Below, one piece after another: positions 16,023 through 23,588 of a stretch of DNA of 64,000 bases. Each line of letters starts with the position of its first letter. Position 1 is the stretch's first letter. Location: the NCBI RefSeq assembly GCF_013409045.1, contig NZ_JACCBT010000001.1, positions 1,798,001 through 1,862,000 on the forward strand, given 5' to 3'. The translations under genes and the position numbers were made by a program. Source of the stretch: Actinomadura citrea. GTDB lineage: Bacteria; Actinomycetota; Actinomycetes; Streptosporangiales; Streptosporangiaceae. Below the pieces are notes generated by a model that did not search any database, was not told the DNA's origin, and saw nothing but the letters and a program-made list of their open reading frames with translations.

Positions 16023-17828
16023 TCACGACCTTCCGGCCTTGATCAGAGCCCTGGCGGCCTTGAGCAGGCCGAGGTGGGAGAAGGCCTGAACCTGGTTCCC
16101 GTACTGCCTCCACCCCGTGGACTCGGCGTCGGACTCGGCGTCGGACCCGGGGTCGATCTCTTCGGCCAGGAGGCCGAGGGGACCGACGTACCCGGTGACC
16201 TTGCGGAAGAGCACCTCGGCGCGCCCGACCTCGCCGATGGCGATGAACGACTCGACCAGCCAGAACGCGGTGATGACGAACGCCATCTCCTCGCCCGGCA
16301 GACCGTCGCCGTACTCCTCGGCGTTGTACCGCCGGAGCATGCCCTTGTACTCCAGACCCTCCGCGATGGCGTGCACGGTCTTCCGCACGCGCCAGTCGTC
16401 GCCCGGCAGGAAGCCGAGCAGGGGGATCAGGAGGCACGAGGCGTCGAGCTCCGGGGAGCCGGCGGAGGCGGTGAAGACACCGTCTTCGCCGACACCCTCC
16501 AGGATCTCCTTGCGGATCTCCTGAGCGGCCTTGGCCCACTCCCGGGCCCGGTCGGTGTCGCCCCGGTCCTCGGCGAGCTTGCTGCCTCGGTCCAGCGCGA
16601 CCCACAGGTACAGCTCGGAGCTGGTGAAGCGCCGGGGCACGCCCCGGACCTCCCAGATCCCGCGGTCCGGCTGCCCCCAGGCCTTGAGGGCACCCTGGAC
16701 GAGCCGCACGACCAGCCGCCAGGTTCGGGCGGTCAGCCGGCCTCGCTGCGTCTTGTAGATCAGCTCCAGGAGCTGACCCCAGATGTCGTTCTGGACCTGG
16801 TTGTACGCACCGTTGCCGATGTGCACCGGAGCAGCGCCCTCGTACCCGGACAGGTGCGTGAGGGTCTCCTCCACCAGGCGCGTCTGCCCGCGAAGGCCGT
16901 ACATGATCTGCACGTCCTCCTCGGGGAGACGCTCGAGGAACCGCACGAGGCGGTCCGCCGGCTCGCGGAAGCCGTACTCGAACAGCGCCATCGCGGTCAT
17001 GGCGCCGTCACGACCCCAGAAGTACCGGTAGTCCCAGTTCCTCACCCCGCCCGGCGTCTCCGGGAGGGAGGTCGTCGCGGCGGCCGCGATCGCACCGCTC
17101 GGGTTGCACAGGCCCCGGAGGACCAGTGCGCTCCGGGCGATGAGGTCCCCGAACTCGTGGTCCGGGAGGTCGCCGCTGTCGAGCCACGACCGCCAGTACG
17201 TGGCGGTCTCCTTCACCAGGCGCTCGGCCTCCTGGTAGTTCTTCGGAGGCGCGTCGTCGCCCCAGGCGAGGGAGATGAAGGCGCCGTCCCCCTGCTGGAG
17301 GGTTCGACGCTCCTTGAGCCCGTCGCCGCTGAACACGCCGCGGCGGCGCAGGTCGGTGGTCAGCCTGACCTCGAGACCGTCGCGCGACCGCGCGACGGAC
17401 CGGTCCCACTTGGCGGGCTCGCGCCCGTAGTCGAAGACCATTTTGAGGTCGGCCGTGACCTGGACCTGCCCCTTGGTGCACCGGGCGAGGCGCACCAGGG
17501 TTCGACGGGCACCGGAACCCGGCACCATCACGAGGACGTCGGTGACGACGAGGCGTCCCCCAGCCGGGGTCTCCCACGTCGTCTCGATCCCGAGGGACCT
17601 GCTGACGTTGCGCTGGGCGACCGGCCTGGCGCCGTCGTTGAGGCCCACGAAGAAGTGCCCCGCGCCTCCGAGGAGACCCGAGAACACGCTGGGCCCGTCC
17701 ATCTCGGGAAGGCACATCCAGTGGATGTCGCCGCCCTCCGCGAGAAGGCAGGTTTCGCCGTCGGACACGTATCCGAGGGCCTCGATGCGGGGGAACCCGC
17801 TTCGAGTGTGTTGCGGACTCTTGAACAT
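16023..17828 (-). CDS. Glycoside hydrolase family 15 (glucoamylase/trehalase-like)
   Basis: A 601-aa cytosolic enzyme; the ATG at 17828 follows AAGGAGG. It has the GH15 layout: an N-terminal beta-sandwich region, then an alpha/alpha barrel with NWDYRYFWGRDGAMT, GIWEVRG with candidate acid Glu393, LYLWVALDRG, and a second acidic site near Glu556-557 before NQVQAFSHLGLL. GH15 enzymes hydrolyse alpha-glucosides; actinobacterial members of this length without signal peptide include trehalases as well as glucoamylases. The OtsB-like phosphatase nearby makes trehalose a reasonable guess. A short acidic GSDAESDAES duplication lies near the C-terminus. It is monocistronic. Confidence 0.88.
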   Translation of the reverse strand: MFKSPQHTRSGFPRIEALGYVSDGETCLLAEGGDIHWMCLPEMDGPSVFSGLLGGAGHFFVGLNDGARPVAQRNVSRSLGIETTWETPAGGRLVVTDVLVMVPGSGARRTLVRLARCTKGQVQVTADLKMVFDYGREPAKWDRSVARSRDGLEVRLTTDLRRRGVFSGDGLKERRTLQQGDGAFISLAWGDDAPPKNYQEAERLVKETATYWRSWLDSGDLPDHEFGDLIARSALVLRGLCNPSGAIAAAATTSLPETPGGVRNWDYRYFWGRDGAMTAMALFEYGFREPADRLVRFLERLPEEDVQIMYGLRGQTRLVEETLTHLSGYEGAAPVHIGNGAYNQVQNDIWGQLLELIYKTQRGRLTARTWRLVVRLVQGALKAWGQPDRGIWEVRGVPRRFTSSELYLWVALDRGSKLAEDRGDTDRAREWAKAAQEIRKEILEGVGEDGVFTASAGSPELDASCLLIPLLGFLPGDDWRVRKTVHAIAEGLEYKGMLRRYNAEEYGDGLPGEEMAFVITAFWLVESFIAIGEVGRAEVLFRKVTGYVGPLGLLAEEIDPGSDAESDAESTGWRQYGNQVQAFSHLGLLKAARALIKAGRS

Positions 17829-17909
17829 GAGTCCTTCCTCCTTGTGCTTTGAACGTTCCACCCGCGGCTCCTAGAGCCGCGGACGGGTCCGGCGTTGCCG
17901 GACACCTTT

Positions 17910-17939
17910 AACAGTGCCGAAATATTCTGGAAACGCAAG
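17910..17939 (-). promoter_or_regulatory. Shared-class promoter of GH15
   Basis: CTTGCGT (17939-17933), 17 bases, ACTGTT (17915-17910) on the minus strand. Leader hairpins GTCCGGC-gtt-GCCGGAC (17887-17903) and CCGCGGCTC-cta-GAGCCGCGG (17862-17882) follow. Confidence 0.7.
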
Positions 17940-18465
17940 CACGGCGACTTGCGGGCGGGGGGCGGATGTGGTGAGTCGGCAATCAGCCGTGCAGTCAATA
18001 GCCAATACGGAAGTGTCGCCTGATTGTGGTATCGGGTGCGGACGGCCCTCTCGGCGGCCGCTGTGCGGTCCGCTGTCGGACGCCGTCTGAACGGGAGTTG
18101 TCTCCCCTCCGGGCGCGATGGTCCGGTCACGGGACGTGACGATGAAAACGGCGGGAGCCTCCGGGGAGTTCTTCCGGAAGCCGTCCCGCCGTTTCCGTGC
18201 GCCCTCGCCGGCGGTTCACGACGCCGCCGCTTTCAAGGGAGGGCATGCACCCCCGCAGCCTAGATCCAGAAATGGCGACACGGGCGTTTCGTAAGAGCCT
18301 GTTCACCGGGCGGCCACCCGCAGGTCTCCGCAGCTGAGTCGGCATGCACGAAGATCGTTGAGCACGACCCGGCTCCACGGAGTCGTACCCATTCATCGGT
18401 GCGACAAAGGGAGCCGGGTCACGACCGGTTCCCTTTGTGTGCACCTCGCACGAGGAGTTCCGGAA
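17940..18465. other. Intergenic region between GH15 and DMT4, with an orphan hairpin
   Basis: No convincing gene is present. At 18147-18193 AACGGCGGG...CCCGCCGTT forms a long-loop stem of the same type as the DMT-class terminators, but with no recognisable gene ending at it. Directly upstream of DMT4, CCGGCTCC/GGAGCCGG (long loop) and GGGAGCCGG...CCGGTTCCC form alternative leader stems (about 18367-18433), a possible attenuator-like arrangement. A GTTGAGC, 17 bases, AGTCGT pair near 18357-18386 is a poor match to the shared promoter. Confidence 0.5.
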
Positions 18466-19767
18466 ATGACGACAAACAAGAATTCTGAACGCAGGCGGTA
18501 CCCCTGGCTGGGGGTGGCGCTCGGAGGCGCGGACCGGCTCAGCTCCGCGTCCGGCAAGGCCCTCCTGGACAACCGGCTGATCGGTGCGAACGGTCTGCAG
18601 GTGCAGCAGGCGACGGCGCTGGAGGCGACCTTCGGCGGTCTCCTGCTCCTGCTCCGCCTCGTCTTCTGGAGGGGCGGGGACGACAGGCCGGCCGCCGGGA
18701 TGCCGGCGCGGTCCAGGCGGATCTGGTCCCTGATGACGTTCGGGGTGATCGGCATGGACAAGGCGCTGCTGTTCGCGGCCCTGTCCTTCATCCCCTTCAG
18801 CGTCACCGGAGGGATCTACTACACCGTCCCGCTTCTCATCCCCGTCATCGCGGGGTTCAGGAGCGGGAGCAGGGGGCGAGCCGCCCTCCTCACGCTCTTC
18901 GCGGCGGCCGCCGCGGTCGGTGTGGTCCTGCTCGTCCAGCGAGACGGCCCGGCTGCGGGAAGCGGCTACCTGCTCGGCGTGACCTGCGCCCTCGGCGCGG
19001 GCGTCCTGCGGACCCTGTACCTTCCCGTCACCGACCGCCTCATCCAGGGCGCGGGCCGGTTCTACACCGAGAAGGTGATCGCCTGGTCGACGCTGTCCGT
19101 CGGCGTGATCGCCGGCGGCATCGTCATGCTCACCGGGGGCTTCGCCTTCCTGAGCTGGCCGATCGTCCTGTGGGCGTTGCTGGTGGGGCTGCTGAACAAC
19201 ACCCTGCCCCGCATCATCCAGATGCCGGCGAGGGAGCTCGCGGGCGACGCCGTGTACGCGGTGTTCCTCACCGCGAGTCCGCTGATCGCCACGCTCGTCG
19301 GGCTGGCCTTCCTGGACACGCGGCTGATCCCGATCCAGTGGGCCGGGGTCATCGTCATCACGGTGGCCGCGGCAGCGGTCGCCCAGATGAGCTTCAGCCT
19401 CCGGGACCGGAGCCACGCGCCGCTCATCGAGCTGTCGTCGGCCACACCCGAGGCCGTCCTGCAGCACGCTCTGGACGAGCGCGGCAAGATCCTGGAGACG
19501 CTCGAACGGCTGACCCAGGAGTACGGGGACTGCGAGAAGGCCGTCGCCCTGGCGGAACGCAAGGTCGCCGAGGCCAGGCTCGCGAAGGCTCGCGCCGACG
19601 CGAGGAAGGCGGAGGCCACGGCGGTGAAGACCCGGACCGAGGCGGAGAAGGCCGCGGCCCAGGCGGAGACCGCCGCGGCGCAGAAGAACGCCGCCGAAGC
19701 CGCGGTCAGGACGGCCGAGGAGGGGGTCCGTCTCGCTCAGGAGAAGGCCCCGACCACGTCGTCCTAG
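18466..19767 (+). CDS. DMT4: DMT/EamA-like transporter with long C-terminal coiled coil
   Basis: A 433-aa protein; ATG at 18466 follows GAGGAG. Residues 15-320 carry about ten hydrophobic segments with EamA-like content (YTVPLLIPVIAGF, LLGVTCALGAGVLRTLYLP, VFLTASPLIATLVGLAF, WAGVIVITVAAAAVAQ). Residues 330-430 are an Ala/Glu/Lys/Arg heptad-like coiled coil (AERKVAEARLAKARADARK, AEKAAAQAETAAAQK). The coiled coil parallels DMT3 and is not typical of DMT exporters. The substrate is unknown. The leader can fold into alternative stems. It is followed by two hairpins, the second of the DMT-class type. Confidence 0.75.
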   Translation: MTTNKNSERRRYPWLGVALGGADRLSSASGKALLDNRLIGANGLQVQQATALEATFGGLLLLLRLVFWRGGDDRPAAGMPARSRRIWSLMTFGVIGMDKALLFAALSFIPFSVTGGIYYTVPLLIPVIAGFRSGSRGRAALLTLFAAAAAVGVVLLVQRDGPAAGSGYLLGVTCALGAGVLRTLYLPVTDRLIQGAGRFYTEKVIAWSTLSVGVIAGGIVMLTGGFAFLSWPIVLWALLVGLLNNTLPRIIQMPARELAGDAVYAVFLTASPLIATLVGLAFLDTRLIPIQWAGVIVITVAAAAVAQMSFSLRDRSHAPLIELSSATPEAVLQHALDERGKILETLERLTQEYGDCEKAVALAERKVAEARLAKARADARKAEATAVKTRTEAEKAAAQAETAAAQKNAAEAAVRTAEEGVRLAQEKAPTTSS

Positions 19768-19799
19768 CGGCGACGTATACCGCCCACAGCGGAGCAGGG

Positions 19800-19823
19800 G
19801 TGCGGAGACCACCGTCTCCGCAC
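19800..19823 (+). terminator. First hairpin after DMT4
   Basis: GTGCGGAGAC-cacc-GTCTCCGCAC, a perfect 10-bp stem 33 bp past the stop codon. Confidence 0.6.
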
Positions 19824-19918
19824 ATCTGAACACAGTCCGGGACCGGGCAGGCCAACCCGTGCACCCGAACCGTGGAATCGACAACAGCGTGACGCCGGCC
19901 AGCGCCACGTATCCAGAT

Positions 19919-19948
19919 GACGGCGGGAGGATGCATCCTCCCGCCGTC
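19919..19948. terminator. DMT-class terminator between DMT4 and the convergent Dpp operon
   Basis: GACGGCGGGAGG-atgcat-CCTCCCGCCGTC followed by CCCTTTTC on the plus strand. A perfect palindrome, it probably ends transcription from both sides. It matches the hairpins after DMT2 and DMT5. Confidence 0.8.
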
Positions 19949-19954
19949 CCCTTT

Positions 19955-20920
19955 TCAGAGCCCGGCGCCGGACCGGGTGTCGTCGGTCTTGGCCGGGACG
20001 GCCTGGTGGCAGGCGACGCTGTGCTCGTCGGCGAGCGGCAGCAGCCGCGGATCCTCGGTGGCGCACCGGTCGACCGCGATCGGGCAGCGGTGCCGGAACG
20101 GGCAGCCCTCGGCGGCGGCCAGCGCGTCCGAGGCGCCGGCGGTCCGGTGCGCGGCGCCGAGCCGGGGGACGGCGTCGCGCAGCGCGACGGTGTACGGGTG
20201 GGCCGGGGCGCCGAGCACGGTGCCGATCGGGCCGGACTCCACGATCCGCCCGGCGAACAGGACGTGCACCGTGTCGCAGAGCCGGTCGACGATGGCCAGG
20301 TTGTGGGTGATCAGCAGGTAGCTCAGCCCGTGCTCGTCCCGCAGCCCCGCCAGCAGGTCCAGCACGTGGGCCTGCACGGTGACGTCCAGGGCGCTGGTCG
20401 GCTCGTCCAGGACGAGCAGCCGCGGGTCGACCGCCAGCGCCCGGGCGATGACCACGCGCTGCCGCTGCCCGCCGGACAGCTGGTGCGGGCGGCGCCCGGC
20501 GAGGGCAGGATCGAGGCCGACGTCGGTGAGCAGCTCCGTCACCGACGGGAGGTCCCCGTCCTTCCCCGCGGGCTCGCCGCCGGCGCGGCGCCTCCGGATC
20601 CGCAGCGCCTCGGAGATCGAGGCGCCGATGCGCATCCGGGGGTCGAGGGCCTCGCTGCCGTCCTGGAACACCGGCTGGACCTGCGACCGGTAACCCGCCC
20701 GCCCCGCCCGGTCGAGCCGGGCGATGTCGCGGTCGCGGAACAGCACCCGGCCCTGCTCGGGTTTGACCAGGCCGAGCAGCGCCCGTGCGATGGTGGTCTT
20801 GCCCGATCCGCTCTCCCCGATGACGGCGACCCCGCCGGAGTTCTCCGGCACCGTGAGGGAGACGCCGCGGACCACCGGGGTCCGGTCATAGCTGACGGTG
20901 AGGTTGTCCGCGCTGAGCAT
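19955..20920 (-). CDS. Oligopeptide/dipeptide-type ABC transporter ATP-binding protein (DppF-like)
   Basis: A 321-aa ABC ATPase with Walker A GESGSGKTT, a Q-loop, signature LSGGQRQR and Walker B LLVLDEPTSALD. A Cys-containing tail (GCPFRHRCPIAVDRC) is typical of the DppD/DppF/OppF oligopeptide_HPY domain. It energises import through the DppB/DppC pair encoded upstream. It is the last gene of the seven-gene operon; the ATG at 20920 lies two bases after the stop of the preceding ATPase gene. Confidence 0.93.
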   Translation of the reverse strand: MLSADNLTVSYDRTPVVRGVSLTVPENSGGVAVIGESGSGKTTIARALLGLVKPEQGRVLFRDRDIARLDRAGRAGYRSQVQPVFQDGSEALDPRMRIGASISEALRIRRRRAGGEPAGKDGDLPSVTELLTDVGLDPALAGRRPHQLSGGQRQRVVIARALAVDPRLLVLDEPTSALDVTVQAHVLDLLAGLRDEHGLSYLLITHNLAIVDRLCDTVHVLFAGRIVESGPIGTVLGAPAHPYTVALRDAVPRLGAAHRTAGASDALAAAEGCPFRHRCPIAVDRCATEDPRLLPLADEHSVACHQAVPAKTDDTRSGAGL

Positions 20921-20922
20921 GG

Positions 20923-21687
20923 TCACTCCCCGATCGCGGGGACCGCGTCGAGCAGTTCCCGGGTGTAGGCGGCGGAGGGGCTGTGCAGGACGTCGGAGGC
21001 CGGTCCCGCCTCGACCACACTGCCCTGCCGCATGACGACGACGTGGTCGGCGATGCCGGACACGACGGCCAGGTCGTGCGAGACGAAGACCAGCGCGATG
21101 CCGTGCTCGTCGCGCAACCGGGCCAGCAGGTCCAGGACGGCGGCCTGCACGGTGACGTCCAGCGCGCTGGTGGGCTCGTCGGCGAGGATGACGTCGGCGC
21201 GCAGGGCGACGGCCATCGCGATGGCGAAGCGCTGCGCCTGGCCGCCGGACACCTGGTGCGGGTAGCGGCGCAGCAGCCCGGGGTCGAGCAGGACGCTGCG
21301 CAGCGCCTCCTCGGTCCGCTCGCGGGCCTCGGCGCCGCGCAGGCCGTGCCGGGCGAGCACCCGTTTGAGCAGGGCCCCGAGCCGCATCGTGGGGTTGAGG
21401 GACGCCTGCGGGCTCTGGCTGACCAGGGCGATGACCGAGCCGCGCATCTTCGACAGCGTCCGGTCGTCCGCCGTCACGACGTCCGTGCCGTTGACGAGGA
21501 TCTTCCCGCTGACCTGCAGCCCGTCCGTCAGCCCGAGCATCGCGTTCAGGGCGGTGGTCTTGCCCGAGCCGCTCTCGCCGACGATCGCGGCGCACTCGCC
21601 GGGGCCGACGCTCAGCTCGTCGAGCGAGGCCAGCAGCAGGTCGCCGGCCCGCACCCGCAGGTTCTCCGCTGTGAGCACCGCTTTCAT
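20923..21687 (-). CDS. Oligopeptide/dipeptide-type ABC transporter ATP-binding protein (DppD-like)
   Basis: A 254-aa ABC ATPase with Walker A GESGSGKTT, signature VSGGQAQR and Walker B VILADEPTSALD. It is shorter than usual DppD proteins and lacks the long Cys-containing C-terminal tail present in its partner. The ATG at 21687 overlaps the stop of the permease gene by four bases, which implies translational coupling. The two ATPases probably form the heterodimeric motor of the importer. Confidence 0.92.
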   Translation of the reverse strand: MKAVLTAENLRVRAGDLLLASLDELSVGPGECAAIVGESGSGKTTALNAMLGLTDGLQVSGKILVNGTDVVTADDRTLSKMRGSVIALVSQSPQASLNPTMRLGALLKRVLARHGLRGAEARERTEEALRSVLLDPGLLRRYPHQVSGGQAQRFAIAMAVALRADVILADEPTSALDVTVQAAVLDLLARLRDEHGIALVFVSHDLAVVSGIADHVVVMRQGSVVEAGPASDVLHSPSAAYTRELLDAVPAIGE

Positions 21688-22574
21688 CGGGTGACCTCCC
21701 GCCGGGGGTCGAGGGCGGACCGCAGGCCCTCGCCGAGCACGTTGAAGCAGAACGCGGTGATCACGATGGCCAGGCCGGGGAAGGCGACCACCCACCAGTT
21801 CGTGGTGAACAGGCTCTGCCCCTGCTGGACCATCAGCCCCCATTCCGCGGTGGGCTCCTGCGGCCCGAGGCCGAGGAAGGACAGCGCCGCGGCCGTGAGG
21901 ATGACCCCGCCCGCGTCCAGGGACAGCTGGACCAGGACCGGGGTCAGCGAGTTGGGCAGGACGTGCCGCAGCACGATCCGCGTCCGGGACCCGCCGAGGC
22001 AGCGGGCCGCGTCGATGAAGCCGCGCGATCTGATGGACGTCGCGGCGACCGCGCTCATCCGGGCGTACCAGGGCCACCAGGAGGCGGTGATGGCGATGAT
22101 CGCCCCCTGCGTTCCCGGGTGCAGCACGAGCGCCAGCGCCACCGACAGCAGCAGCGCCGGGAAGGCCAGGAACACGTCGGTGATCCGCATGATCACGTCC
22201 CTGACGATCCCGCCCGCGTAGCCGGCGACGACGCCGAGCAGCACGCCGATGACGGCGGACAGGGCGAGCACCGCGACGGCGATCGTCAGTGAGGTGCGCG
22301 CCCCGTAGAGGACCCGGGTGAGCATGTCGCGGCCCACCCCGTCGGTCCCGAACCAGTGCTCGGCGCCGGGCGACCGCAGCGCCTCGGCCGGGTGGGTCGC
22401 GTCGGTCCCGTCGCCCGGATAGGGCGACAGCAGCGGGGCCGCGAGGGCCGCGATCACGACCAGGGCGAGGACCACGGCGCCGACGGCGGCCAGCCGGTCG
22501 GTGCGGGCCGCCCGCACCACCCGGTGCACGGGCCGTTCCCGGAGGGGCGCGACGGGGGTGTCGAGAGCGGTCAT
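21684..22574 (-). CDS. Dpp-type ABC transporter permease (DppC-like)
   Basis: A 296-aa inner-membrane permease with an N-terminal cytosolic arm, an early transmembrane segment (VGAVVLALVVIAALAAPLL), the HPAEALRSPGAEHWFGTDGVGRD loop typical of DppC (quoted in parts: HWFGTDGVGRD), and the EAA-type loop region around RCLGGSRTRIVLRHVLP. It pairs with DppB. It overlaps neighbours by four bases on both sides. Confidence 0.93.
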   Translation of the reverse strand: MTALDTPVAPLRERPVHRVVRAARTDRLAAVGAVVLALVVIAALAAPLLSPYPGDGTDATHPAEALRSPGAEHWFGTDGVGRDMLTRVLYGARTSLTIAVAVLALSAVIGVLLGVVAGYAGGIVRDVIMRITDVFLAFPALLLSVALALVLHPGTQGAIIAITASWWPWYARMSAVAATSIRSRGFIDAARCLGGSRTRIVLRHVLPNSLTPVLVQLSLDAGGVILTAAALSFLGLGPQEPTAEWGLMVQQGQSLFTTNWWVVAFPGLAIVITAFCFNVLGEGLRSALDPRREVTR

Positions 22575-23587
22575 CTGATCCTCACCCGCGGGTCGATGGC
22601 GGCCTGCGCGAGGTCCACCAGCAGGTTGACGATGACGTAGGTGAACGCGATCGCGATGGTGACGCCCGCGATGGCGGGGGCGTCGGACGAGCGGATCGAG
22701 TCGGCGGCGTACCGCCCGAGCCCCGGCCAGTTGAAGATGGCCTCGACCAGGAAGGCGTTCACCAGGGAGAAGGCGAAGACGAGCGCCAGCAGCGCCAGCA
22801 CCGGGCTGAGCGCGGGCCGCAGCGAGAACCGGGTCAGCACCTGCCAGCGGGTGAAGCCGAGGGCCCGTTCCAGCCGCGCGTGGTTCTGCGTCGACTCCTC
22901 GATGAGCGCGGCGCGGGTCATCTGGGCGACCACGCCGGTCGGATAGGCGGAGATCGCGGCCGCCGGCAGCACCAGATGGGCCAGGGTGCTGCCGAGGACC
23001 GCCCAGTTCCCGGTGATCAGCGCGTCCACCGCCGTGATGTTGGTGTACAGGTGCAGCGGGCTGGTGCCGTCCAGCTTGGGGTCGTACTCCCCGGCGACGG
23101 GGAGCCAGCCCAGTTTGGTGGCGAACACGTTCTGCGCGAAGAGCGCCAGCAGGAAGACCGGCACCGACACGCCCGCCATCGAGGTGATCCGGATGGATCC
23201 GTCGGCCGGCCGGCCCCGGAACCGGGCGGCGAGCACCCCGAGGGGGATGCCCACCAGCACCGCGATGATCACCCCGGTGCCGACCAGCTCCAGCGAGGCG
23301 GGGAAGGCGGTGGAGATGTCGCCGAGCACGTCCTGGCGGGTGTGCAGGCTGATCCCCCAGTCGCCCTGGACCAGCGAGGTGAGGTAGTCCCAGAGCTGGA
23401 CGGGCAGCGTGTCGTCCAGGCCGAGCTCCGCGCGGGTCCGGGCGAGCTCGGCGGCGGAGGCCCGGGGCCCGGCGTAGGTCACCGCCGGGTCCCCGGGGAC
23501 CAGCCGCATCACCACGAAGGTGAGCACCACGACACCGGCCACGACGAACGCGGCCTGTGCCAGGCGTCGGAGCAGGTAGCGGGTCAT
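22571..23587 (-). CDS. Dpp-type ABC transporter permease (DppB-like)
   Basis: A 338-aa permease beginning MTRYLLRRLAQAAFVVAGVV, with MRLVPGDPA after the first membrane segment, as in DppB/OppB, and an EAA-loop-like region near ALGFTRWQVLTRFSLRPAL (in the cytosol). It forms the translocation pore with DppC. Its ATG overlaps no gene; the binding-protein gene ends two bases upstream. Confidence 0.93.
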   Translation of the reverse strand: MTRYLLRRLAQAAFVVAGVVVLTFVVMRLVPGDPAVTYAGPRASAAELARTRAELGLDDTLPVQLWDYLTSLVQGDWGISLHTRQDVLGDISTAFPASLELVGTGVIIAVLVGIPLGVLAARFRGRPADGSIRITSMAGVSVPVFLLALFAQNVFATKLGWLPVAGEYDPKLDGTSPLHLYTNITAVDALITGNWAVLGSTLAHLVLPAAAISAYPTGVVAQMTRAALIEESTQNHARLERALGFTRWQVLTRFSLRPALSPVLALLALVFAFSLVNAFLVEAIFNWPGLGRYAADSIRSSDAPAIAGVTIAIAFTYVIVNLLVDLAQAAIDPRVRIR

Positions 23588-23588
23588 A

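Noticed and set aside
17966..18090. Small GTG frame of about 39 codons between GH15 and DMT4 with a TTGCGG-like upstream element
   Set aside because: There is no ribosome binding site, the -10 does not fit AC(G/T)GT, and the orphan hairpin is too far to serve as its terminator.
18127..18417. Minus-strand small protein starting ATG-AAT-GGG-TAC near 18397
   Set aside because: It overlaps the DMT4 leader stems, is Arg-rich without structure and has no promoter or Shine-Dalgarno sequence.
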